From Nostoc sp. NMS9 (GTDB lineage: Bacteria > Cyanobacteriota > Cyanobacteriia > Cyanobacteriales > Nostocaceae): a DNA stretch of 64,000 nucleotides. Made by a program: the position numbers and the translations under genes. This document shows, piece after piece, positions 54,924 to 63,288 of this stretch (position 1 is the first letter of the stretch; each line of letters begins with the position of its first letter). The stretch is taken from positions 1 to 64,000 of the forward strand of contig NZ_JABXKL010000058.1 of assembly GCF_017114995.1 (NCBI RefSeq). Reading direction: 5' to 3'. The notes under the pieces are model-generated. The model saw only the letters and a program-made list of their open reading frames with translations, did not search any database and was not told the DNA's origin.

Positions 54924-55467
54924 GTAGTGAAAAGAGCTTCATCAGCAGATTATTAGGCTGTAAAAGACAGGAAAAAGTGATATTTCCAAGAGTGAAAGTA
55001 CTACTGGTCTTAACTTAAATAGAGATGAGTGTTGCTGAATCAATTTTTATTAATTAAATTAAGTATCGAAGTAATTTATTAAATATTTATATATTCATTA
55101 GTTATTAGTTATTCATTACTGACAACTAGTAAAGGTGTGCGACCGTAGTAAAACCAGTTTTCAAACATTCAAAAAGTCAGAATAACAAGGCATTGGGAAC
55201 TTTTAATTTGGCAAAATAGCTAAAATAGCCTTTCTAAATCATCACGTTAACGCTAAACTAGAGTTTGGCATTTTGTGCTAGCTGCAATCTTTGAGGATTT
55301 AATTAGCATTAATCGAGAATATCAAATAAAACTCACTGAAAAATATAAAAATTTCCTTAAAATTCTGACGAGCACAACGCCTACTCATGTTTCTTAACAG
55401 AGGAAAGCAGGTCGTCTGACCGTTGGGGATCTTATATTGAATTTATTACGAGGTATGTTGACAGCTC
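54924..55467. other. Intergenic region upstream of sppA
   Basis: The 544 AT-rich bases show no coding frame, tandem repeat or clear hairpin. A fragment GTTGCTGAATCAA near 55032 resembles the end of the small element at 58953-59022. Confidence 0.45.
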
Positions 55468-56289
55468 ATGGTTTGGCCGTTTAAGCCCAAGTTTAGAAAA
55501 CAAATTGCGCGGATTGAAATTACTGGTGCGATCGCTGGTGCTACTCGCAAACGCGTCCTAGAAGCCCTGAAAACTGTAGAAGAAAAAAAGTTTCCGGCAT
55601 TATTGCTACGTATCGATAGTCCTGGCGGTACAGTCGGAGATTCTCAAGAAATCTACAGTGCCCTGAAGCGTTTGCGCGAAAAAATCAAAATCGTCGCTAG
55701 CTTTGGCAATATTTCGGCTTCTGGAGGAGTCTACATCGGCATGGGAGCCGAACACATCGTCGCCAACCCAGGTACGATTACGGGTAGTATTGGTGTGATT
55801 CTGCGTGGGAATAACTTGGAACGCTTGCTAGATAAAATTGGTGTTTCCTTCCAGGTAATTAAGTCTGGCCCTTACAAAGACATTTTGGCTTTTGACCGGC
55901 AACTGACTCAACCAGAAGAAAACATCTTGCAAGAGTTGATTGACACAAGTTATCAGCAGTTTGTCCAAACGGTAGCTGATGGCCGTTCTTTAACGGTAGA
56001 AGCTGTGAAAAGTTTCGCCGATGGCCGGATTTTTACTGGACAGCAAGCCCTAGCTTTGGGTGTTGTAGACCGCCTGGGCACAGAAGAAGATGCCCGTCGC
56101 TGGACAGCAGAACTGGTTGGTCTCGATCCAGAAAAAACTCTCTGCTATACCCTAGAAGAACGTAAACCCTTATTGAGTCGCTTTATACCGGGGAGTCGTC
56201 AATTTTCATCAGGAATTGCGGCTGGTATTGATTGGCTCGAATTTGAAATGTCTACTAGTGGTTTACCTCTGTGGTTATATCGACCCTGA
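55468..56289 (+). CDS. sppA: Signal peptide peptidase SppA (short form)
   Basis: A 273-residue serine protease of the SppA/S49 family. Catalytic Ser is in FGNISASGGVYIGMGA (about residues 88-103). LRIDSPGGTVGDSQ and NPGTITGSIGVI are conserved, and the general-base Lys lies in KSGPYKD. It lacks an obvious N-terminal membrane anchor (starts MVWPFKPKFRKQ), so it may be peripheral. It precedes aroH, an arrangement seen in other cyanobacteria. Confidence 0.93.
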   Translation: MVWPFKPKFRKQIARIEITGAIAGATRKRVLEALKTVEEKKFPALLLRIDSPGGTVGDSQEIYSALKRLREKIKIVASFGNISASGGVYIGMGAEHIVANPGTITGSIGVILRGNNLERLLDKIGVSFQVIKSGPYKDILAFDRQLTQPEENILQELIDTSYQQFVQTVADGRSLTVEAVKSFADGRIFTGQQALALGVVDRLGTEEDARRWTAELVGLDPEKTLCYTLEERKPLLSRFIPGSRQFSSGIAAGIDWLEFEMSTSGLPLWLYRP

Positions 56290-56413
56290 TATGAGTTAGG
56301 AGTTAGGAGAGACGCTATTAATCGCGTCTGTACAGGAGTTATGAGTTAAAAATCTTAACTTCTCATTCTCAACTCCTAACTCCTCACTTTTGTGTTTTAA
56401 GGAGGATTTTGGC

Positions 56414-56827
56414 GTGGACTGGCAAATGCGGGCTATTCGCGGAGCAACAACCGCTTCAGAAAATACTGTTGAGACAATCCAAGAGGTGGTTACAGAACTA
56501 CTTGATGAACTGGAAAACCGGAATCAATTCCAGCCAACGGACATCATTAGTGTGACTTTTTCAGTGACACGCGATTTGGATGCAGTTTTTCCAGCTGCGA
56601 TCGCAAGAGCGCGTCCTGGTTGGGATAATGTGGCTATGTTGGATGTGCAGCAAATGCATGTCGAAGGCAGCTTACAGCGCTGCATTCGCTTCTTAATCCA
56701 CGCCTATCTGCCATCCTCCGCCTCAATTCATCATATCTATTTACGCAACGCCGCTAGCTTGCGTCCCGACTGGAGTTTGCCTCAGACTTTACAAGCATCA
56801 CAGCAAGCAGTTAAGTCAAAAGTGTAA
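56414..56827 (+). CDS. aroH: Chorismate mutase, AroH class
   Basis: A 137-residue trimeric enzyme converting chorismate to prephenate for phenylalanine and tyrosine. Active-site residues of the AroH family are seen in MRAIRGATTASENT (Arg), VTRDLDAVFPAAIAR (Arg, Asp), MLDVQQMHVEGSLQRCIR and HIYLRNAASLRPDW. The start is GTG at 56414, because AAGGAGG lies eight bases before it; the ATG at 56426 is an alternative. Confidence 0.94.
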   Translation: MDWQMRAIRGATTASENTVETIQEVVTELLDELENRNQFQPTDIISVTFSVTRDLDAVFPAAIARARPGWDNVAMLDVQQMHVEGSLQRCIRFLIHAYLPSSASIHHIYLRNAASLRPDWSLPQTLQASQQAVKSKV

Positions 56828-56842
56828 AATACTTAATATTTT

Positions 56843-57064
56843 TTAAGGTGAAATCCAGTTTTCCAACTGTAAATTAGAAATGCGGCTGTAGTGACGAGTA
56901 TTGTTTGTTACTAAAGTGTAATTTTCTGCAACTGCAACACTAGCAATTAGTAAATCAAATTCAGCAATAGTTTGTCCTATTCTACGGAGTTCTGCCTTTA
57001 ATTCACCATACTTTCTCAGAGCAGGATAGGTTAAAAGTACAACGGGTAAGTTTTGAATAAAGTC
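56843..57064 (-). pseudogene. Truncated PIN-domain (VapC-like) toxin fragment
   Basis: The minus strand reads from about 57064 to a TAA at 56843 as DFIQNLPVVLLTYPALRK, then GQTIAEFDLLIASVAVAENY, then TLVTNNTRHYSRISNLQLEN. This is the C-terminal half of a PIN ribonuclease (EFDxLIAxxAxxxxxxLVTxNxxHF). The first half, with the start codon and the first catalytic Asp, is missing, and the frame runs directly into the decayed HicB gene. Confidence 0.8.
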
Positions 57065-57072
57065 TGTCCCAT

Positions 57073-57291
57073 TTATACTACAACTTCTCCGATAAACACT
57101 TGCGATTCCTTAACAATATAAGGTTTGCCATGTTTAGCTTGGACGTGGAGATATCCCGTAATGGCATCTTTAATATTTTTAATTGCCTCATCTAGTGTTT
57201 TGCCTTGACTCACACAGCCTGGAAGTTCAGGAACCTAAGCAACATAGCCTTCATATTCTGAATCAAAAGTAAAAACTACTTGGAATTTCAT
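57073..57291 (-). pseudogene. HicB-family antitoxin gene with an in-frame TAG
   Basis: The reading MKFQVVFTFDSEYEGYVA stops at TAG (57235-57237, codon 19). It then continues in the same frame as VPELPGCVSQGKTLDEAIKN, IKDAITGYLHVQAKHGK, to TAA at 57073. This is a complete 72-codon HicB protein apart from the single nonsense codon, which sits where relatives have an acidic residue in YVA(D/E)VPELPGC. No hicA is adjacent. Confidence 0.85.
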
Positions 57292-57555
57292 AATAAATTA
57301 ATCTTGTATATAGCACCTAGAATAAATATAACGCTCAAAAATGGCAATTGTTTCACTCCACAGTATACAAGTACGTCCCATTGGTAAGAGAGAAATTGCG
57401 CGATCGCGGCTGATGAATTAATGTGAACAGTGTGATCACACTTCCTCAACTTGTCTTTTTGAATGTTGGACAACTGAAGTTGCGGCTACAAGAACAAAAC
57501 CTACCTACGGAGGTTTCAATGCAGAAAATTGCTTACTTTTACAAATTATTATTTA

Positions 57556-58440
57556 CTACTGTAATTTGGTTGCCTCTGATATTTCACGCCAAAAATGGAG
57601 GGCTGATTGGGTTCGGAATTCAAGACGTCTACGCAATGAGCTTGCTATTGCTGTACTATACGGCGAAGAAAGACTCTCTGCTATTTGGTGGGGCTTTCCA
57701 TCCAAGATTTCTTTATAAGTAAATTGTGGAATTTCCCCAAGAAGTAAACTTAATAGTAATAACCCTGTATGGTATATATCTACCTGTCTTCCAATTACTC
57801 CATATTTTCCTGGAGCCAGATATTCTGGCGGTAACATCCATTCTGCAAGTATTGTGTTAAATACGTTGATATCTTTCTCTAATCTAGTTATTCCTAAATC
57901 ACCAATTTTAAACATAAAAACTGGATCATTATTTGGATTCATCTTATCCTGTAACAATGACAAAAAAACATTTCCATGATGGATATCTTTGTGAACATAG
58001 CCTGCATTATGTATAAAATTAATTCCTTGTAAGACTTCTCGTGCAACATGTGGTAACCAAAGTTCTAGTTTTAAATTTGGGAATTGAAGAAGGTCATTGA
58101 GTGTAAAATTACAGCGTTCTATAATAAGGTAAAAAGTATTACGATATTCAAAAGCAGCATATACAAAGGTAATCTTTGGATGACGAAGTAACACTAGCTT
58201 GTTTAGTTCTTCTAACCACTGTTCTCGAACTTGTTCGTATGTTTGATTTCGAGGAACAAGGACTTTAGCTACAAGTTCGTTGCCCCACTCATCTTCACAT
58301 TGATATACTTTTCCATAGTGTCCTTGACCAATAACTTCACCGATGAAGTATCGCATTCCATTGTAATCAATATAATGACCTTCTTCTGGTGGCTGAAAAT
58401 TTGGTGGATTAATCACTTGTGTATTTTGGCTAATTATCAA
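57556..58440 (-). CDS. Serine/threonine protein kinase
   Basis: A 294-residue single-domain kinase. The glycine loop is VIGQGHYGKVY (37-47), the ATP lysine lies in ELVAKVL, and the catalytic loop is YVHKDIHHGNVF (Asp and Asn present, HRD replaced by HKD). KIGDLGITR stands for DFG, and PPEYLAPGKYG for the APE region. It has no membrane helix or extra domain, so it is cytosolic. Target unknown. Confidence 0.88.
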   Translation of the reverse strand: MIISQNTQVINPPNFQPPEEGHYIDYNGMRYFIGEVIGQGHYGKVYQCEDEWGNELVAKVLVPRNQTYEQVREQWLEELNKLVLLRHPKITFVYAAFEYRNTFYLIIERCNFTLNDLLQFPNLKLELWLPHVAREVLQGINFIHNAGYVHKDIHHGNVFLSLLQDKMNPNNDPVFMFKIGDLGITRLEKDINVFNTILAEWMLPPEYLAPGKYGVIGRQVDIYHTGLLLLSLLLGEIPQFTYKEILDGKPHQIAESLSSPYSTAIASSLRRRLEFRTQSALHFWREISEATKLQ

Positions 58441-58511
58441 AACCCCATATTAGCAAACCCCCATCCAGTAAAACACTGAGATGGGGGTATCATAATAGAT
58501 TATATCTAGCC

Positions 58512-58598
58512 TTAATGCACTAACCCAATCGCACTTTTCCTCAAGTCTCCACATTCCCCACGCTTCCAGATAAAAATATCACCCTTCGTCCTAGCTAC
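58512..58598 (-). pseudogene. Leftover C-terminal tail of a second transketolase/phosphoketolase-like gene
   Basis: The minus strand reads VARTKGDIFIWKRGE, then CGDLRKSAIGLVH and a TAA at 58512. The intact gene beside it ends with KRDTFAWKRGE ... KRAIALVH and TAA. The shared WKRGE and (K)xAIxLVH-stop blocks show a paralogue or partial duplication, with about 17 residues deleted between them and everything upstream lost. The 21-bp repeat array begins immediately upstream of this remnant. Confidence 0.75.
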
Positions 58599-58603
58599 AA
58601 AAA

Positions 58604-58801
58604 TCAAGTTTTGCGACTTGTAAACTAAGTTTCTGACTCGTAAACTAACTTTTGCGACTCGTAAACTAAGTTTCTGACTTGTAAACTAACTTTTGCGACT
58701 TGTAAACTAACTTTTGCGACTTGTAAACTAACTTTCGCGACTCCAAAACTAGCTTTTGCGACTCCAAAACCAGCTTTTGTGACTCCAAAACCAGCTTTTG
58801 T
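58604..58801. repeat. 21-bp tandem repeat array (about 9 copies)
   Basis: Units read (A/C)TTTTGCGACTTGTAAAC..., with three sequence versions: GCGACTTGTAAACTAA, TCTGACTCGTAAACTAA and GCGACTCCAAAACCAG. On the minus strand one frame reads heptads such as QKLVLES and QKLVYKS but hits stops at both ends and has no start. It is therefore an intergenic array, not a gene. It has the same period as the array at 1-178. Confidence 0.9.
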
Positions 58802-58952
58802 CAAAGAATTTCAGCAAATCTACTCCCATTTTTCCTGCCTGCTAAGTTCTCTTCAATAAAAAAACGCAAATATACGCATTCCGACGCAATTTTCAGCGTT
58901 TCTATACGTATAAATGCGATAAAAGTAGAAACAATTCCAGCTTTATTTAATG

Positions 58953-59022
58953 GGCGTTGCTGAATCTAGGGATGAAACGCAAAGGAATATTCAATAAAAT
59001 CATCCCGCATTTATGCAACATC
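58953..59022. mobile_element. 70-bp insertion-sequence remnant or small MITE
   Basis: The ends are imperfect inverted repeats (GTTGCTGAATCTAGGGATGA against GTTGCATAAATGCGGGATGA on the other strand). The direct repeat ATTTAATG flanks it on both sides (58945-58952 and 59023-59030). That 8-base duplication includes the stop codon of the gene at 59025. No coding capacity. Confidence 0.65.
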
Positions 59023-59024
59023 AT

Positions 59025-61238
59025 TTAATGCACTAATGCGATCGCACGTTTCGTTAACGCCTCAGCTGTCAATCCATTAAACGCCATCAACTCACCAGCA
59101 CTCGCTGTAGTTTCGCCACGTTTCCACGCAAAGGTGTCGCGCTTCACTGTACTCCGTAACAAAATTGGTTCCAGCATCCCCGCAGCACCACCTGTCACAG
59201 CAATTAGCGCATCGCCATCAAATAATTCGGCAAATTTGGCATCATCTAAGAAACCGCCTTTGGCTTGGGAACAAGTATCCCAAGCAGTATCATGGCTACG
59301 GTACAATTGCCGAGGATTGATGACAGTAACTATTTTCACACCAATACCTTCAGTTTCCAAGAAAGCAGCAGCTTCAAATACTGGCATTAATGTTAAATCG
59401 CCAATCACAGCAAATACAACTTGTTTATCACCAGCAACTTCATGCAATAGCACTGCACCATCGCGCAACCCTTGACGAGTTTGTTCTAAAGTGGTGCGAA
59501 TTGGTAACGGCGTTTTACTTGCTGTAATCACAATTCCCTTATTCTTGGTTTTCAACGCCCAGTCATAACAAGCTTGAATACTATTAGCATCAGGGGGAAA
59601 TAATGGGAAAACATTACCATTTCTCATCAACGAAGCAAAGTAAGCTTCAATTTCTGGACGTTGGTGAGTCCAACCATTCCGCCCTTGCTCTAATGCGCCA
59701 GCTGTGAATAAAGTAATAGTCGAGGGTGTGGGACGGCGCAATTCTGCCATTGCTTGAGTCACAGTTTGCCAAATTGGTAATCCGTTAATGGCAAAAGATT
59801 CGTAGGAACACCACAAAGTTCTTGCACCCATTAACGCCAAACCCGCAGCTAAACCGGCACAAGCATCTTCACTCAATGGTTCATAAACTTGTCCATTTGG
59901 TGCTTGATAATATAAGTCGTCGGTTGTGGGGTGGATAATCTTTAATGCTTGGTTGATGTTAGCAATTCCAGATGCTTCATTACCATCGGCGTTGGTGACA
60001 AGAAAATTCCGATCTTTATTTCCAACTATTCCTACCAATCGTCCCATCGCGGTTGTAGAAACTTTTGGTTCGCCACCGACTGCATATTCTTCTAAAGGTA
60101 ATTCGCCTAATTCTGGCAATGGTAATTCAAATTCTGTCACCACAGTTTTTGCTGCTGGCCCACCACCGGCACGTTCTGCATTTGTTCTGACTAATTGCCA
60201 AGCTTCCGCAGACAAAGCACGGGTTTGCAATGCACTAATAATATGAGGTGCATCTAGCGTGTCTTTAGGATAGAGGTTGTGAGATTTTGCACCCCGCGCG
60301 TGGACTCCTGCACCTTTGAGTTGTTTAATAATGAAGACGGTAAGTTTACCACCAAGGGCCGATCGCGCTGCTTGATCTACACCCGAAAGTACTGCTTGCG
60401 TAAATGCTAGGCGCTTCTCGAAGGAAAAGGCAGTACTATCAACGTAATCCCCTGGCTGGTTTTGATCGTCGAAATATTTGGCATCCACTAACACCACTTC
60501 ATCAAAACCGTTTCCTTGCCAATATGCTTGCATCTGTTCGTTGGTTTTTAGGGAAACCATGCTGTGATGTTCTTGGCTGTAACCGTTCCACACTAATATC
60601 GGCAAGAAATTGGTGACAGCAGGATAAGCAGTATGGAAGTGGGCGATCGCACTTACAATATAAGGCTCACCCAATCCACCATCCCCAACTGTAAAGGGGA
60701 ATAACTTATCTTTGTGCAATAGTGCAGCCGCCATTGCAAAGTGTTGCCCTTGCCCCAAAGGCCCCGCAGGTGCGAGAATACCGGGAATATAACCGGAAAG
60801 GTGTCCTAAAAGTCCGTGCTTTTCTCGAAAGCGATCGCGCAATTGTTGAACCGTAAAAATTCCCATGTCCTCTAGCGAACGATCCAAGAACATGGCACTA
60901 TAAAATCCGGGGGCGTGGTGTCCGACTTCGGTAATAATGTTCTTGTATCCCAGCATGACAAGAGATGCGTAAGCTTCTGCTTGGCTGGCAAATCCGCCGG
61001 GATGGCCAGAAGCTTTACTACCAGTAACTTGCAAAGTCAGGTAGCGTAAGGCATCAGCAGCCAGTAAAGTTTGATATACAGCTGCTTTGTCTGTAGGAGA
61101 TGCGATCGCTATTTTGCCCGACTCAATAGCAGATGTTGCACCATAAGTTTCAAAATCTGGTAGTGCTTCACCAAAATATTGAATTCCTTCAGAAAAATTG
61201 GGAAGCGCTGAAGATGCCTTTGGAGAGATTGCAGTCAT
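59025..61238 (-). CDS. Phosphoketolase-like ThDP enzyme (transketolase superfamily)
   Basis: A 737-residue ThDP-dependent enzyme. The N-terminal PP-type domain has SGHPGGFASQAEAYASLVML (about 75-94), GHHAPGFYSAMFLDRSLEDMGI, SGYIPGILAPAGPLGQG and the Mg-ThDP motif VGDGGLGEP. The Pyr-type domain has EPLSEDACAGLAAGLALMGA with the likely activating Glu, SYESFAINGLPIWQ and NGWTHQRPEIEAY. The order is that of xylulose-5-phosphate phosphoketolase, but the protein is shorter than the usual 790-800 residues and clearly divergent. It may cleave sugar phosphates to acetyl phosphate or act as a transketolase; substrate unproven. Confidence 0.82.
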   Translation of the reverse strand: MTAISPKASSALPNFSEGIQYFGEALPDFETYGATSAIESGKIAIASPTDKAAVYQTLLAADALRYLTLQVTGSKASGHPGGFASQAEAYASLVMLGYKNIITEVGHHAPGFYSAMFLDRSLEDMGIFTVQQLRDRFREKHGLLGHLSGYIPGILAPAGPLGQGQHFAMAAALLHKDKLFPFTVGDGGLGEPYIVSAIAHFHTAYPAVTNFLPILVWNGYSQEHHSMVSLKTNEQMQAYWQGNGFDEVVLVDAKYFDDQNQPGDYVDSTAFSFEKRLAFTQAVLSGVDQAARSALGGKLTVFIIKQLKGAGVHARGAKSHNLYPKDTLDAPHIISALQTRALSAEAWQLVRTNAERAGGGPAAKTVVTEFELPLPELGELPLEEYAVGGEPKVSTTAMGRLVGIVGNKDRNFLVTNADGNEASGIANINQALKIIHPTTDDLYYQAPNGQVYEPLSEDACAGLAAGLALMGARTLWCSYESFAINGLPIWQTVTQAMAELRRPTPSTITLFTAGALEQGRNGWTHQRPEIEAYFASLMRNGNVFPLFPPDANSIQACYDWALKTKNKGIVITASKTPLPIRTTLEQTRQGLRDGAVLLHEVAGDKQVVFAVIGDLTLMPVFEAAAFLETEGIGVKIVTVINPRQLYRSHDTAWDTCSQAKGGFLDDAKFAELFDGDALIAVTGGAAGMLEPILLRSTVKRDTFAWKRGETTASAGELMAFNGLTAEALTKRAIALVH

Positions 61239-61424
61239 GCTGAGTACCTTTTGACGATGAGGTGAAACTGTAGATGCTCGTTGAATTTAACAAAAATTTT
61301 ACATCTTCGAGGTTGTAACAGTTTATTGCTTTTTTACAACGTTAGGATAAGTACTTTAAATGGTCACGCAACTAAAATTTCAGTTAATTGAAGTAGCAAA
61401 AAAATATTCAGTAGGAAAAAATTT

Positions 61425-62807
61425 ATGAAATTCCCAAATGGGCCGCAAACTCCAGCAGTTGTACAGGCGCTGCGCTGGATTGTTAATCCGATGTTATTTA
61501 TGGAAGCTTGTGCCAAAAGCTATGGCGAGATTTTTACTCTCAGATTGGACAAAAATCTTCCTCCTTTGGTGATTGTCAGCAACCCCCAAGCGCAACAGCA
61601 AATTTTGACAACTGATACCAAGGAATTAGAAGCGCCTGGTGATGTGAATCAGCTGTTTGAACCTTTACTGGGTAAGCATTCTGTGATTACCATCAGCGGC
61701 GCAGAACACCAGCGTCAACGCCAGTTGTTAATGCCTCCGTTTCACGGCGAAAGAATGCGAAACTATAGTCAGGTGATTAGCGATGTCACCAAGCAAGTTA
61801 TCAGCCAATACCAGATAGGTAAACCCTTTAATATTCGGTCTGCTGCTCAAGCTATTACCCTGCGGGTGATTATGCAAGCTGTATTTGGGCTACATGAAGG
61901 GCCTCGCGCCGAAAAACTACAGAATTTTTTGGGCGATCTTTTAGAAAAGGCCAGTTCTCGGTTAAGTGTGGCTTTGCTTTATTTTCCAGCTTTGCAAAGA
62001 GATTTTGGCCCGATTAACTTCTGGGGAAACCAGATGCGCCTTCAGCAAGAAGCTGACGAACTCCTGTATGAGGAAATTCGGGAACGTCGAGAACAAGCAG
62101 ATTCATCACGCACGGATATTCTTAGCTTACTCATGGCTGCTAGAGATGAAGCAGGTCAACCCATGACCGATCAAGAATTGCGCGATGAATTGATGACTCT
62201 GTTAGTCGCTGGTCACGAAACTACAGCGACAGCCTTAGCATGGGCATTCTACTGGATTCACAAAATACCATCAGTGCGCCAAAAGCTACTGCAAGAATTA
62301 GATAGTTTGGGCAATAATCCAGACCCCAGCACCGTTTTTAAATTACCTTATCTCAACGCTGTTTGTTGCGAGACATTGCGGATTTATCCAGTAGGTATGC
62401 TAACTTTTCCCAGAAAAGTAAGAACACCGATATCGCTGGGCGGTTACGAACTAGAACCCGGTACAGTCCTAGTTGGTTCTATTTATCTAACCCATCAACG
62501 GGAAGATATTTATCCAGAACCTAAGCAGTTTAAGCCAGAACGCTTTTTAGAACGGCAATTTTCTGCCTATGAATATTTGCCGTTTGGCGGTGGTGCTAGG
62601 CGCTGTATTGGGCTAGCATTTGCCCAGTTGGAAATGAAGCTAGCACTTGCTCAAATTCTTTCTAGTAAGGAATTAGAACTAGTTAATAAAGGTGAAGTGC
62701 GACCTAAACGCCGTGGTTTGGTGACAGGTCCAGATCGTCCGATTGAGATGGTTGTCACGAGTCAACGTCAGGTGAAGTCTCCCATTCTACAGACAACCAC
62801 TGTTTGA
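61425..62807 (+). CDS. Cytochrome P450, CYP110-like
   Basis: A 460-residue soluble haem monooxygenase. The oxygen-binding I-helix motif is AGHETTAT (about residue 263). ExxR is ETLR. The PERF-type segment is KPERFLE. The haem loop FGGGARRCIG (about 388-397) carries the Cys ligand. The N-terminus PNGPQTPAVVQALRWIVNP is characteristic of CYP110, which in Nostoc acts on fatty acids or terpenes. A hairpin terminator follows. Confidence 0.95.
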   Translation: MKFPNGPQTPAVVQALRWIVNPMLFMEACAKSYGEIFTLRLDKNLPPLVIVSNPQAQQQILTTDTKELEAPGDVNQLFEPLLGKHSVITISGAEHQRQRQLLMPPFHGERMRNYSQVISDVTKQVISQYQIGKPFNIRSAAQAITLRVIMQAVFGLHEGPRAEKLQNFLGDLLEKASSRLSVALLYFPALQRDFGPINFWGNQMRLQQEADELLYEEIRERREQADSSRTDILSLLMAARDEAGQPMTDQELRDELMTLLVAGHETTATALAWAFYWIHKIPSVRQKLLQELDSLGNNPDPSTVFKLPYLNAVCCETLRIYPVGMLTFPRKVRTPISLGGYELEPGTVLVGSIYLTHQREDIYPEPKQFKPERFLERQFSAYEYLPFGGGARRCIGLAFAQLEMKLALAQILSSKELELVNKGEVRPKRRGLVTGPDRPIEMVVTSQRQVKSPILQTTTV

Positions 62808-63288
62808 TGCTGGGGGTTTGATGGTTGCGTTCAGCAAACTTACAACTTCTATCTATATATTTAGATAGATTTTCAATGCTTTTAAATAATCCCCCATAGT
62901 CCTCTTTTAAGGAGGTTTATGGGGGATTTTAATATACTACAAGTGTAAAAAAATGGATTTCAAGGCTGATAATATACACCAATATAATAAATTTTAATAT
63001 CACCAAAAGACGTAATTTTAGGTGGTGTATTCCAATATACTTAAGTAAGTTTTTTCTATAAATACCTCTAAAAATCAGAAAAAATATTATTATCCTCGTA
63101 AACTTAATAATAATGATTTGCCAGAATGGTTAACTTAGTGGTACATTAAATCCCAAATATCCCGCCAAACTATTAAAAAGGCTTGCGATAATTCCCTGTT
63201 TAAAAAGGAAGTTAAGGAGAATCAAGGTTGACCTCAAGCGTATTGGATTATTTGCAGCTTATTAAATTATAAAGGTATAGAATAAACA
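62808..63288. other. Intergenic region between the two P450 genes
   Basis: A hairpin at 62888-62932 is the only clear structure. The remaining AT-rich DNA shows no gene. The promoter of the second P450 gene should lie here. Confidence 0.5.
62888..62932 (+). terminator. Terminator-like hairpin after the P450 gene
   Basis: AATCCCCCATA pairs with TATGGGGGATTT, with an inner CCTC/GAGG pairing, followed by TTTTAAT. Related GGGGG palindromes are common repeats in this genome type. Confidence 0.6.

Noticed and set aside
57423-57722. 99-codon open frame on the plus strand
   Set aside because: Its second half is antisense to the Ser/Thr kinase gene, and it has only a GTG start without a ribosome site. 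The composition follows the kinase's codon pattern.
58604-58801. Possible CRISPR array
   Set aside because: The units are contiguous 21-bp copies without unique spacers, so this is a tandem repeat.
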